Positions 10,655 through 22,875 of a DNA stretch of 64,000 bases are shown piece after piece. Source of the stretch: Zygnema cylindricum. Lineage: Eukaryota; Streptophyta; Zygnematophyceae; Zygnematales; Zygnemataceae. The stretch covers positions 1 to 64,000 of the forward strand of contig JBBHKE010002176.1 in NCBI GenBank assembly GCA_037447655.1, in the 5' to 3' direction. The position numbers were made by a program, and so were the translations under genes. A model generated the notes under the pieces. The model saw nothing but the letters and a program-made list of their open reading frames with translations, made no database searches and was not told the DNA's origin. The stretch's first letter is position 1, and each line of letters starts with the position of its first letter.

Positions 10655-11691
10655 TGCAATTCTGTGTCCTCCATTGGACTACAGAATACAGGAAGCCTCT
10701 AGATAGTATTTAACTAACCCACTTCAAGCCAAAACCACTGCTGCCCAAGAAGGCAATCTGACAATTTGACTGCACCCCTGTGTAGCGTGGACTCCCCTGA
10801 GTCCGTAGAAAAAAGAATCACTGAAAAAGGCCAACCAGGCGATTAGTTATGAGGTAGTAAAAAATGCCAATTTGTACAAACTCTCAAAGGGAGAGGGTGA
10901 CCACCTACCAAAATTTTCTAAGTCCTGATTCTCTCTAATAACTCCTATCTACTGAAGTACGGACCAATCAGATTACTGTATCGTACACAAAAGTACTACT
11001 GCCGATGTACCTTTTGTACGGCCTATGTACGACAAGGCTATTAAATGGACGCGTGTCCGCTTTTCACTCGTCCGTACGTTCCTCGGAATTCCTATGACCG
11101 AATGTCATCTCTCCACGTGGCTCCAGGTCATGCCACGTCACAAAACGCCAAAGTGACCACTCCGGGATTTCGGCGATGATGTGCGCCGTTGGATTTTATG
11201 CGAAACGCAATCTTAGCCGTAATAAATACTTGTGCGATATTTGTTCCGATGTCGAAATAAAATGCGCGGTATCCGTTTTGAATTAGCGTCGTACGACGTA
11301 CTATATAAAACTGAATCTATGTGCGTCGTAGACAGTTCCAGTTAAATGGATTTAATTCTCCCTAACTAAATATATATCTATCACATACCATAGCACTTAG
11401 CATTGATCCTAGTCTATTAGGATAAAGCTGACCGCTACCGGTCAACTTGACGAACCGTAGGTACCCGGGATCAAATCTCTGGTCCGTCAAGTTTATTTTT
11501 AGTAACCTACTAAAAATAGCTGTCTGTTGAACTAAAGGCAGCCATGGATCAACCTCTCTCTCTTACCTTCAGTGACTACAACAAGTATGGAAGCTAGAGA
11601 GCGGAGGTGGAGGCAGGCTGTCCGTCCTTTTTCCTTTTATAAAAACATATTTAAACCTAGAAAATACTATAAAAATCTATAAATTTCAACA
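10655..11691 (-). mobile_element. 3' LTR of element D
   Basis: Bounded by TGCAATTCTG (low edge) and TTTCAACA (high edge), giving TGTTGAAA...TTGCA on the element strand. It is nearly identical to 16044-17079. Confidence 0.9.
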
Positions 11692-11704
11692 CTCCCCTTA
11701 TTTT
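11692..11704 (-). promoter_or_regulatory. Polypurine tract of element D
   Basis: AAAATAAGGGGAG on the reverse strand lies directly upstream of the 3' LTR. The same tract is found in A1 (43762-43774). Confidence 0.8.
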
Positions 11705-14700
11705 CTAGTCTAATTTTAATTTTTCTTTCAACCCACATTTTTTCCCGACAATATTTTAGTTTAGGAGAGGGCACAGGTTTGGTCATCATGTCAGCCACCA
11801 TTTCTTCATCAGGTCTATACACAAGATTTAAAATTTTGTTTTCAACTTTTTCTCTTACAAAGCTTAATCTTATGTCCATATGTTTTGCTTTGAAATGATG
11901 TTTTGGATTGGCTGCGATTGCGATTGCAGCTTGATTATCGCAAAAGATTTCATGCACTCCCTCCTTCATATATCCCAGTTCTTGCAATAATGACTTCACC
12001 CACATTAGTTCTTTCACAGCAGAACAAGACGCCATATACTCAGCCTCCATAGTAGACTGAGCAACCACCTTTTGTTGCTTACTGCTCCAACAGCAAGCAC
12101 CTTCCCCAACATACAACACATACCCAGAAGTGCATCGTCTCATAGGTGCGTCCCCCATAACTGGCATCACTCCAAGTAGTGATGTCAGTGTGCTCCCCTC
12201 CCAAATGCAACCATAACTCTCTAGTTCCCACCAGATATCTCATGACTCTCTTGGCTGCCTCCCAATCCCTCTTCCTAGGATCATTAAGACTCCTACTGAG
12301 TACACCAACTGCCGCCGCTATGTCCGGCCTGGTACAGTTCATAAAATAGATTAAGCTTCCTACGACCTGTCTATAAGGGATAGACTTCATGAACTCTCTC
12401 TCCTCTGGACTCATCTGATCGTCTAAGATCATCACTCCTCCTTCTACACTCCCATCACTTCCTTTTTTCAAGTCCATGGGAGTGGGTACAACTGTTAGCA
12501 TTTTCCATCTGGAATTTCTCAAGCATATTACCTATTGCTTCTTTCTGAGTAAGTCTGATAATCTTCTTCCCCCTATCTCTCTCCATTTGGATCCCCAAAA
12601 TATATTTTGCCTCCCCTAAATCCTTCATATCAAATCTGCCCCTAAGATCTTTCTTTAGCCTATTGATATTCTCTAAAGACTTACTTAACACAAGCAGATC
12701 ATCCACATAAATTGCAATAAAAATGACACCATTCTCATCTTCAAACATATAGATAGAATGGTCAGAGCTGATCCGGATGTATCCCAGATCGGTGAGAAAC
12801 TCATCTAGTTTCTTATTCCACTGTCGGGGAGCCTGTTTCAGTCCATATAAGGACTTTATGAGCCTGCACACTTTGCTCTCTTCTCCTTCTTCCACAAACC
12901 CCTCGGGTTGCCTCATAAAAATTTCTTCCTCTAACTCACCATTAAGAAAAGCAGTCTTAATATCCATCTGGTGAATTTCCATGTCTTCCGCTGCGGCCGG
13001 ACTGAGGAGAATCCTTACTGATGGGAACCGAACAACTGGAGCAAAGGTCTCCTCATAGTCAATCCCCTCTTTTTGGGTGAACCCCTTCGCTACCAATCGA
13101 GCCTTATACCTCTCAATTGTATTATCTGGGTTCAGTTTTAGTTTAAATACCCATTTACATCCAATAGGTTTTCTGTCTGGAGGGCAATCCGCTAGTTCCC
13201 AAGTATTTGCTTCCATGATAGAAGCCATCTCATCATTTATGGCCCTAATCCATCTTTCTTTCTCTGGACTATTCACTGCCTCTAAGTAAGACTGAGGCTC
13301 ATCTGGGTGAGATAGCTTAGTTACCTTATGGGCAGCTTGTTTTTCCTGTATCCTTTTGCTGCTCCTCCTTCCTCCCTCAAACTCCGAAGCTGGAATGGAT
13401 GGAAGTCTTGGATTTCTTCTCACTGTCTCATCGGCTCCCCTGTCCATAAAAACCGTATCTTGTCCCGCTTCTTCCATCTCCTCGAAGTCCATAGGAGTAT
13501 GTGAGGTTTCCGGTGAGTCTCCTGTATCTTCGATCTCCCCTGAATCTGTAATCACAGTTTCACTCATGTCTTTTTCGGGAACGACTGAGTTCTCCTCATT
13601 TTCGGACTCAAATCTGATCCTTATCTTTTTTGTGTATTTGAAGGGGTCAAATGACTTCCCTTCATCCATGACAACTAAGTGTTTGACCAGAATGATATCT
13701 TTCTTTGCTAAGTCATAGACTCTATATCCCTTAACATCCTCATCATATCCCACAAAGTATCCAGGTTTTCCCTTAGCATCTAGTTTCCCAGTTTTTCCTA
13801 TCCGTGTCAAGACTGTAAACTTGGCTACCAAATACTTTAAGGTGTGAGATATCTGGTTTCCTTCCAACCCATCTCTCATAAGGTGTCACTCCCTTTACAG
13901 CTGAGGTAAGGACTCTATTTTTAATATAGTTTGCACAGTTCATTGCTTCTGCCCAAAATCTCTTTCCTATTTTCTTGTCTGCCAACATACTGCATGCACT
14001 ATCTCCTAGTGTTCGATTCAACCTCTCAGCTACCCCATTTTGGTTCCGGGTTATATGGTACAGTTTTCAGGTGCTGCACTCCCTCATCTCTCAAATATTC
14101 CTCAAACTCGTTAGAGGTATATTCCCCCCCATTATCACTCCTTATCCTCTTAATGGGGGTTTCATGCAACTTCTCACTCCAAGCTTTATATTCTTTGAAG
14201 TAAGTTGACGCTTCAGACTTTGTTTTCAGAAAGTAGACTCTAGAGTATCTAGACCAGTCATCAGTTATTGTCATCATAAACCTTTTTCCTCCAACCGAAG
14301 GTACTTTTGCAGGCCCCCCAAATATCTGTGTGGACTAAATCTAATACTTTCTCACCTCTATATGTGGCGGCTTTGGGAAAGGGAAGTCTGTGAGCCTTAC
14401 CTTGAGCACAACCACTACAATCATCCATCATTTCATTATCCCCAAACTGAATGCCATCTACTACCCCAAGCTTTTTCATTTCCCTTAACCTATCAAAATG
14501 TACATGCCCCAACCGCTTATGCCAAATCATCATCTTAGGAACACCAACATAGTAAGCATTCTTCTTTTTCATTACTCAAGTTAAGCCTAAACATTCCTTG
14601 GCTACCCTTATCTGCTGTGAAGTAAACTTCATCCCCATACTTAGCTGTAAAGACTCCCTTTCTGGTGAAGGTATCAAACTCTTTGTCATCTAACACAGAC

Positions 14701-16028
14701 GTAGAGACAAGATTTTTACTCAGCTGAGGAATGTAAAGTACATCTGAGAATGTAAGTATAGAAGTCTTACCCTCCACTAAGACTTTCAGATCTACTGATC
14801 CCACTAGATCTGTAGTAACCACTCTTCCATCCCCATACTCTATCTCTACAGTAGGAATCTTTCTTAACTTAGTGAAGAGTTCTTTATCACGACACATATG
14901 CATGGATGCACCTGAGTCGATGATCCATCCTTCCTGTGGAGCCTCCCGGATGGCTCCAAGGGCACACTTCTGCCTCCGAGGAATCTCCTTCTCCTCCAAA
15001 CTCTCGTCAAGAAGAAGCTCCCCATCCTCCTCAGAGGACTCATCCTCGGTTTCTCCTGACACTTTTGTAACCACAAGTGCCTTTTTCTTCCCTCCGGAAG
15101 AACCCCCTCCACGGTTCTCTTGGAGCCTCAGCTCTGATAGCTTGACACAATCTGCAATAAAGTGTCCCGGCTTTTTGCAATAATGACAAAGACCCTTTGG
15201 GGGCCTTTGTCCCCCTGAATGATCTCTTTCCCCCTCTATAAGGTTTCTTCGGGTCCTTCCCCCATCGGTCCCCTCCTGCTGCTAGAGCTTGAATGCTCTT
15301 TCCTCCTCTCTTAATCTCCATTGTGTTTTCCTGCACAAGTATCATCCTGACTACTTTGTTCCATTTCCATGAACTATCAGGCATTCCCTGTACTCGGTAC
15401 ACTAAGTTTTCGAACTCATTTGGTAATTTCATGATAAGGGTGTTAACTTTCATTTTCACTGTACCTATCCACCCGGCACTTTCCATTTCCGTATACAAAC
15501 AAGAAAGATCATTACAGTAATCTAGCATCTTTCCTCCTTTGTAAGTGTAACTCAGTAGCTTTTGCTCAGCCAACTGGAGCTCTTGAATAGTTCCAGCTCT
15601 ATAAATTTCAACCAAACTCACCCACAACTCCTCGGCCTTGTAAATGTGAAGATGAGGGGTGGCCAAACCTTGAGTGAGGTGCCTCAGAATGAAGTTCTTG
15701 GCAGCCATGTTTACATCCTCCCACATTTGAGTATCGTTCTCCACGGTCTTCACGATTGCCGCTCCCGATACTGTGGCAATAGGAGTGAGGGGTGTCTCCT
15801 TCCCTTTCCCCCTTTTCGGACACACTGCTGTCCCCATCATCTGCCTCCTCCGCCGAGGCAGCCGTTGTTGCAGGAAACCTTACTCCCCCAAATCCTGGTG
15901 GAGTTCCCGAAGGTGGACGTTTCACTTGTCCACTGACGATACCCCAGTATCGTTTTTCACACAAAGCTCCCATCATCATGGCTTCCCAATAGATGAACCC
16001 AGATCCATTGAAGGTGGGCACCCTAGAG

Positions 16029-16043
16029 GGTGGGCCCATAACC
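16029..16043 (-). promoter_or_regulatory. Primer-binding site of element D, half initiator-Met tRNA
   Basis: GGTTATGGGCCCACC on the reverse strand sits with no spacer next to the 5' LTR. It is a perfect 15/15 complement of the plant tRNA-iMet anticodon arm and is read through as part of gag. Confidence 0.8.
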
Positions 16044-17079
16044 TGCAATTCTGTGTCCTCCATTGGACTACAGAATACAGGAAGCCTCTAGATAGTATTT
16101 AACTAACCCACTTCAAGCCAAAACCACTGCTGCCCAAGAAGGCAATCTGACAATTTGACTGCACCCCTGTGTAGCCTGGACTCCCCTGAGTCCGTAGAAA
16201 AAAGAATCACTGAAAAAGGCCAACCAGGCGATTAGTTATGAGGCAGTAAAAAATGCCAATTTGTACAAACTCTCAAAGGGAGAGGTGACCACCTACCAAA
16301 ATTTTCTAAGTCCTGATTCTCTCTAATAACTCCTATCTACTGAAGTACGGACCAATCAGATTACTGTATCGTACACAAAAGTACTACTGCCGATGTACCT
16401 TTTGTACGGCCTATGTACGACAAGGCTATTAAATGGACGCGTGTCCGCTTTTCACTCGTCCGTACGTTCCTCGGAATTCCTATGACCGAATGTCATCTCT
16501 CCACGTGGCTCCAGGTCATGCCACGTCACAAAACGCCAAAGTGACCACTCCGGGATTTCGGCGATGATGTGCGCCGTTGGATTTTATGCGAAACGCAATC
16601 TTAGCCGTAATAAATACTTGTGCGATATTTGTTCCGATGTCGAAATAAAATGCGCGGTATCCGTTTTGAATTAGCGTCGTACGACGTACTATATAAAACT
16701 GAATCTATGTGCGTCGTAGACAGTTCCAGTTAAATGGATTTAATTCTCCCTAACTAAATATATATCTATCACATACCATAGCACTTAGCATTGATCCTAG
16801 TCTATTAGGATAAAGCTGACCGCTACCGGTCAACTTGACGAACCGTAGGTACCGGGATCAAATCTCTGGTCCGTCAAGTTTATTTTTAGTAACCTACTAA
16901 AAAATAGCTGTCTGTTGAAGTAAAGGCAGCCATGGATCAACCTCTCTCTCTTACCTTCAGTGACTACAACAAGTATGGAAGCTAGAGAGCGGAGGTGGAG
17001 GCAGGCTGTCCGTCCTTTTTCCTTTTATAAAAGCATATTTAAACCTAGAAAATACTATAAAAATCTATAAATTTCAACA
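16044..17079 (-). mobile_element. 5' LTR of element D
   Basis: Nearly identical to 10655-11691. It contains the gag start codon at 16061-16063, about 17 bp from its inner end. Confidence 0.9.
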
Positions 17080-17084
17080 AGAGA
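17080..17084 (+). repeat. Target-site duplication AGAGA (right) of element D
   Basis: Equals 10650-10654. After it the F pol continues with a YGDRRVVTT-like protease segment. Confidence 0.9.
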
Positions 17085-20000
17085 TAGATTACGGGGATCG
17101 GAGGGTAGTCACTACTACTATTGTACGATCAGTCGATCTGTAAGTGTTAGTAGAAAGAAAGACATCCTCTTCGATGTATTGTTTATTGCGGAGCTAAACA
17201 AAAACCTCATCTCTACATCTGTATTAGATGATAAGGGTTTTGATACTAGCACGAGGATAGGAGTCTTTACTGCTAGTTCTGAAGAGGAAGTATATTACAC
17301 TGCTAAAAAAGGTAGCCAAGGGATGTTTAGGCTGATTTTAATAAATGAAAAGAAGAAACTTTATTATGTTGGTGTTCATGATATAATGTTATGGCATAAG
17401 AGGCTTGTGCATGTGAATCTAGATAAGTTACGAGTGATGAAAAAGATGGGAGTAGTGGAAAGGATTTAGTTCAGTGAGAGTGAGAATCTAAGTGATTGTA
17501 GTGAATGTGCTCAAGGTAAAGCACAGAGGTTACCCTTCCCAAAAACAGCCCACCTATAAGGGAGAAAAGATTCTAAATTTAGTACACAAAGATATTTGGG
17601 GACTAACCAAATTGCCCTCACTCGGGGGGGGGAAAAGATTTATCGTGACTATCATTGATGATTGGTCTCGGTATTCCAGGGTGTAGTTTTTGAAATTAAG
17701 TTAGAAGCTCAGGAATGTTTTAGACAATATAAAGCATGGAGTGAAAAACTCCATGAAACCCCAATCAAGAGAGTAAAGAGTGACAATGGTGGAGAGTATA
17801 CCTCTAACCAGTTTGAGGATTTTTTGAGGGAAGATGGAGTCCAACACCTAAAGAGAGTTACAAAAAATCAAAAACAAATTGGGGTAGCTGAAAGATTAAA
17901 TTGAACACTAAGTGACAGTGCTAGAAGTATGTTGTCGGATAAGAAGATAGGAAAAAGGTTTTGGACCGAAGCAATGAACTGTGCTAATTACCTCAAAAAT
18001 AGAGTTCTTACTTCAGCTATAAAAGGTCAAACACCTTATGAGAGATGGACCGGCCGGAAAACCACACATATCTCACTTAAATGATTTCGTCAGTCAAGTG
18101 TTCAATTCAGATACAAATCCGTCTAATTAAAAGCTAGATCCTAAAGGAAAACCGGGGTACTTATTAGGATATGATAACGATGTAAAAGGATACAGAGTTT
18201 ATGATCTAAAAACAGAAGATATAATCTTAGTAAAGCATCTAGTAGTTAAGGATGAAGGAAAGTCTGTGGATCCATTAAAGTATACAAAGTTAGTAAAAAT
18301 CAGATTTGAGTCAGAAAATTCCGATGACTTTGAGCTTCCTAACTATCCAGGTTTCATAAAATATGACATTGTTACAGGTACAAATCAAACCAAGAAGGAC
18401 GCGGCCAAAGAAACTCTTGTGACAACTCTACCCAAAGCGAAAGACGTGGTGGAAATTGATTAGGAATCCAGGGACAGGGGAGAAGCCGAGATTGTTCGAA
18501 AGAACCCACGGGAAACATCTATTTCAACCACAAATTTTGAGGGAGGAAGGAGAAGTAACAAAAGGTTGCAAGAAAAACAGGTTAATAACAAGGTAACAAA
18601 ACTATCTCATCTGGATGAACCTCAGACCAATGGAGAGGCGATAATTGTTCAGAAAGGAACCGGTGGAAGACAGCCATCAATAAGGAGATGGCCTCAATTA
18701 TAGCAGCCGATACTTGGGAGTTGGTGGATTACCCACCTAACCGAAAACGAATTGATTGTAAATGGGTGTTCATATTAAATCTGAACCCTGATAACACCAT
18801 TGAGCACTGCAAGGCCCGGTTAGTGGAAAAGGATTTACATAGAAAAAGGGAATTGACTACGAGGAAACCTTTGCCTCGGTCGTTAGATTTCCCTCCATCC
18901 CCATACTTCTCAGTTTGGCGGCAGCATAAGACATCCAGGTGGATTAGATGGTCATCAAGACAGCCTTTTTGCATGGAGAATTGGAATAGGAGATCTTCAT
19001 GCGACAACCCGAACGATTTGTGGAGGAAGGAGAAGAGAGTAAAGTATACAAGCTAATTAAATCTCTTTATGGTTTGAAACAGGAGCTCCGACAAGGAATA
19101 AAGGCCGGAGCCATCGTCCGGGACCTTATCGGGTCATAGAGACGCCCAATCTATGTTTTTGAAGATTATAAGGTGTTATTTTATTACACGATGCTGATGA
19201 TTTCTTGTTTTAAATCAATGGACAAAATTAATAAACCCAACAAAGATCTTAAAGGGGGATTTGAGATGAAAGATATGGGGGAGGCAAGATATATTTTGGG
19301 AATTCAAGTAGAAAAAGACCGAGAAAGATAGATTATAAGACTGACTCAGAAAGAAGTAATAGTGAACATGTTGGAAAAATTTCAGATGGATAAGGCTTAT
19401 AGTTGTACAACTCTAATGGAGTTAAAGAACGGAATTGAGGGGAGTGTGGAACAAGAAGTCATAATCTGAGATGAGGAATTAGGTCCGGAAGAACAGAAGT
19501 TCATCCAGACTATTCCTTATAGGCAATTAGTGGGAAGCCTAATCTATTTTATAAATTCTACCCGACCGGTTTTGGCTGCAGCTGTGGGAGTGCTGAATAG
19601 AAGTCTAAATGCTCCCACTAAGAGAGATTCGGAGGCAGCTAAGAGTGTCCTTAGATATTTGATAGGAACTAGGGATCTATGGTTGCATTTAGGAGGGGGG
19701 AATATTGACATCACTTCTTGGAGTGATGCCAGTTATGGTGACCCTCCGATGAGGAGATGTACTTCTGGATATGTATTATATGTGGGTGAATGGCGCTTGT
19801 TCCTGGACTAGCAAACAGCAAAAGTTTATTGCTTAGTCCACCATGGAGGTTGAGTATATGGCCTCTTGCTTTGCTGTAAAAGAATTGATGTGGGTCAAGT
19901 CTTTGCTTAGTGAGTTTGGTCACGTTAAGGGTGGTGTGCAAATTTTTTTTTGTGGTAATCAGGCAGCAATCGCTATTTCTGCCAATCATAAACATCATTT

Positions 20001-20169
20001 TAAAGCCAAAAACATGGACATTAGATTCAACTTTGTTAGAGAGAAGGTAGAAAACAAAATAATCAGTTTAGAGTACAAACCAGATAGCGAGATGGTAGCA
20101 GATTCGATGACCAAACCTGTGCCTTTCTTTAAGCTAACTTTTTGCGAGAGAATTGTGGTCTGTAATTAA
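17085..20169 (+). pseudogene. Element F pol, second part (heavily decayed)
   Basis: This runs collinear with A1 pol. Protease tail: 17085-17469 (LNKNLISTSVLDDKGFDTSTR). Integrase HHCC: HKRLVHVNLDKL, CSECAQGK. Integrase core: KSDNGGEYTSNQFEDF near 17780 and AERLN near 17895, which is followed by TGA in place of the next codon. Integrase C-terminus: 18120-18460. Reverse transcriptase: 18688-19060 (WVFILNLNPDNTIEHCKARL). RNase H: 19530-20169 (WSDASYGD, FCGNQAAIAI). The YVDD box is destroyed near 19190. There are many stops, frameshifts and a rearranged patch near 19080-19160. It is a relic. Confidence 0.85.
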
Positions 20170-20180
20170 ACAGTGACTAG

Positions 20181-20193
20181 AAAATAAAGGGAG
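20181..20193 (+). promoter_or_regulatory. Polypurine tract of element F
   Basis: AAAATAAAGGGAG directly precedes the 3' LTR start TGTAAAG at 20194. Confidence 0.75.
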
Positions 20194-21238
20194 TGTAAAG
20201 ATTAATGGTTCTTTTAGTATTTTCTAGGTTTAAAATAAAATGCAGAAAAGAAGCCGAGGCAGACTGCCTCTAACTCCTGTCTTCAGCTCCCACACTTGTC
20301 GCATTCACTGAAGGTTGAACAGGGAGCTAGAGCCATGGCTGTCTTTGCTGTCCAGAGAGAGATAGGCATTTGTTTTCAGTAGGTTTACTAAAAGGATACT
20401 TGACTGACCTAATATTTGATCATAGTACTTGTCGTCTGTGAAGTTAGCCGCTAGCGGTTAGCTTTATCATACAAGTCTAGGACCATTGGTAGAATAACGT
20501 CTGACAAATATTTAAATAGTGAGACATGAACTAATTCATTCAACGTAAACTATATACATCATAGATAGATACAATTTTGTAAAGTACGGAATACGGTACG
20601 GTTCCGAAATGGATAACGCGCATTTTGTTTCAACAGCAAAACAAATATCGCGCAAGTATTCATGACGGCTACGATTGAAACTCGGTTTTGATCAGACGCC
20701 AACGAACGATGCCGAGATCGCGGAATAGGATTTAAGCGGTTTGCGGTCACCGCCACATCAATTGACACGTGGCACAACCATATTAGATTACGACATCTCC
20801 GAGGATTACAGGAACGAATCCAAATATGACATGTGTCGACTTGTTAGCCATGTCGTACAATGGTCGTACATAAAGTACACCGACACCTACACCTTTCTAT
20901 ACAACACAGTATTATGATTAGTGACGTACTTTGGTAGATACAGTTTTAGAGAGAGATAGGACTTAGAAAAAATTGGTAGATAGGACCCTCTCTCCGAGAG
21001 AGCTTCTTTACAAAAGGTAATTTTTGACCCCCAATAACTTCCTACATTGGGGAGAAAATTCAGAGATTTTTTATGCTATCGACTCAAGGAAGTCTTGCCT
21101 TCACAGGGGAGGAGGTGGTCAGAGCTTTTGTTTGCGAGGGTGGCAGTTATTTTTGCTGAACACAAAGGGGTCAAGGTTATCCTAGAGGCTTCGTGTGAGT
21201 TGCTTACTCTGAGGGCCAATGGAGGTCTCACAGTTGCA
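20194..21238 (+). mobile_element. 3' LTR of element F
   Basis: 1045 bp, TGTAAAGATT to CACAGTTGCA. It aligns with 4790-5522 over its last ~730 bp with many differences, and more distantly with the other family-A LTRs in opposite orientation. Confidence 0.9.
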
Positions 21239-22759
21239 TTCCTCTCATTCAACCATGTTTCCCCTCTTAGCACGAAGCGCAACAATTGCATTGCCGACGA
21301 AATCATAAGATATTTTGTCCTTCAAACAAACGGACATCCCATAAAAACCCACGTCTTTCTAAGAAGGGAATTCACTTGATTGGAGACTCTTTAAAGGGCT
21401 CGTCCCAATAATCATTTTTTGGAAGGAATCATTTGTAGGTCAAGTAAAAGAGCTTGACCTCATCTGCATTGTCAACATAGTTGTCCGCATGATAAACAAT
21501 CGTAAAGGCTTTAGCAATTACACTCTTGACACCATTTGACCTTAGAGAAACCATACACGAATTCATGGTACACTTGGCTAGGTTTCTTGATGCCCGCCCA
21601 TAGTCAGGTATCAACAAGGATCTAGCTAGGGACAGCAAAAATGGACAAGTTAGATCTAAAGATATGGTCGGTTGAAGAGGCCTTACCCATCTTCGAATGG
21701 TCTTTTGACCTAACCTATCTTCCCCTAAGAATAGCCAATACACATGCTTCATAATGTGTTGGAATGCGTAAACCATGAGCGATTAGATTTTTTTTAGATA
21801 GGTAATGTCTTACTTTTTTAGATAAAGCCTTAATGAGTCCAAGTGTACTATGGAATAAGTGTTATTTGGTCATTATTGCACCGAACAACTTGGTAAGTTA
21901 GTTCATTACAAATCTACGTAGAGGATGGTTTAATTTGTTCAAAATAATTGTAACTTTCTAACGCATTGGTGAATGAACTTTGATATAACCTGGATCTTTA
22001 TTGGTTGGCTTCAACGAAGTAATGGGTTTTGCGGAACGGTCCTACTTTGGAAATGTCGTGTGAGATATTGGTAGGAAATGTGTACGGCAAAACTTTATCT
22101 TTGAAGTTTTGTTTCAAATGGAAAGAATTTAAAATCGAAGTACATTTTCGTGTTCCTTGTTCATCGTTATATTTCTTTTGATTATTGCACATGTTTTCTA
22201 GGTTTAACTTTGAAGTGATTGATGAGAATGCTTCACAATCAATCTTTACATAGAGTAGCATATTCGAATTACTAGGGAGAAGGGGAACAATACCATACAT
22301 ACTTACTTTTAGCTCACGTTTCAAAGGCCGCGTGCGGGGTAACACTTGAAAGAATGCTAACACATATGGAGATGAACACTTTGGTTAAAGGAGAAATTTA
22401 TCTTCAAAGATATTTACTATGACCGACCAATTTTCCTTGAGATCCTTGTTATAGAGTCGATATTCGAGCGGCCTCAATCTCTTTTAAAAGAGTAGAGAAG
22501 ACGCGTACACAAGTTTAAAATCCGCCCTTTGCGGAAGGGCCATGGACATGTAAGGGCTATGGGTACAAATAGCGGCCAACAAGAAAATTTACAAAATCGT
22601 GCCACCATAGGGGAGTCCAAGATGGAGCACAAGTCAGAAGGGAGAACTGTGGAACAAGCCATGTAATAATATAAGAAGCATGCCTTTTAGGGAGAAACAC
22701 GCCAACACAAAGCGTCTTAAGGCCAAGTGGGTGAAGCCTTCACTATTAGAAGAACGGAA
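21239..22759. other. No recognisable gene or element
   Basis: AT-rich flank of element F. Two reverse frames of ~115 and ~121 codons (21429-21776 and 21998-22363) show no motif I recognise and no supporting context. I treat them as chance frames. Confidence 0.35.
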
Positions 22760-22870
22760 AACACCGTCGTGGGCTCGCCATCAACTTCATTGAGAGGACG
22801 ACGACATTATTTTGTCGCTTGAACGTTGGAGCGCGCGAATAAATTGAACCACCGACGACATTGTTCCGTC
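22760..22870. repeat. Degenerate ~54-bp tandem array, left part
   Basis: About two units of the pattern TTGGAGCGCG...AATTGAAC...CGACATTGT...GTCGCTT. The array is interrupted by the solo LTR at 22876 and continues at 23938. Confidence 0.6.
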
Positions 22871-22875
22871 GCTTC
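22871..22875 (+). repeat. Target-site duplication GCTTC (left) of the solo LTR
   Basis: GCTTC equals 23933-23937. Confidence 0.85.

Larger units (their letters stand above)
11667..16063 (-). pseudogene. Element D gag-pol polyprotein (frameshifted)
   Basis: The ATG at 16061-16063 lies inside the 5' LTR. In order: gag (16063-15040; HLTQGLATPHLH, MLDYCNDLSCLYTEMES); zinc knuckle CHYCKKPGHFIADC near 15170 in another frame; protease with WIIDSGASMHMC (~14905); HHCC integrase zinc site (HKRLGHVHFDRL, CSGCAQGK); integrase DDE core (HTDIWG, RSDNGGEY, ERLNRTL); reverse transcriptase with YVDDLLVL (~12700); RNase H with WSDASYG and FCDNQAA. The active-site residues I can see are intact. The frame changes at about 15800, 15080, 14550, 14270, 14030, 13800, 12480 and 12120 look like single-base insertions or deletions, for example an extra C before QNGVAERLN near 14040. 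It is either a recent pseudogene mobilised in trans or a copy with base-calling indels. Confidence 0.85.
10655..17079 (-). mobile_element. Element D: young, complete-length family-A copia retrotransposon nested in F
   Basis: Both LTRs, a polypurine tract, a perfect primer-binding site and all gag-pol domains are present, with a 5-bp AGAGA target duplication. By eye the two LTRs (1037 and 1036 bp) differ at only about 7 places: four substitutions and three single-base indels. This is therefore the most recent insertion in the window. Despite this the coding region needs several frame changes. Confidence 0.9.
4790..21238 (+). mobile_element. Element F: old family-A Ty1/copia retrotransposon with two nested insertions
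   Basis: The parts are a truncated 5' LTR (4790-5522), primer-binding site, gag (5503-6439), pol part 1 (10359-10654), pol part 2 (17085-20169), polypurine tract and 3' LTR (20194-21238). Two later elements interrupt it, at 6440-10353 and 10655-17079. Removing each insertion with one copy of its target duplication rejoins the gag zinc knuckle and the protease region in frame. The two LTRs differ at many positions and the coding region carries many stops and frameshifts, so this is the oldest layer. The first ~315 bp of the 5' LTR are missing. Confidence 0.85.

Noticed and set aside
21429-22363. Two reverse frames of 115 and 121 codons as host genes
   Set aside because: No recognisable domain, no splice or promoter context, and length compatible with chance.
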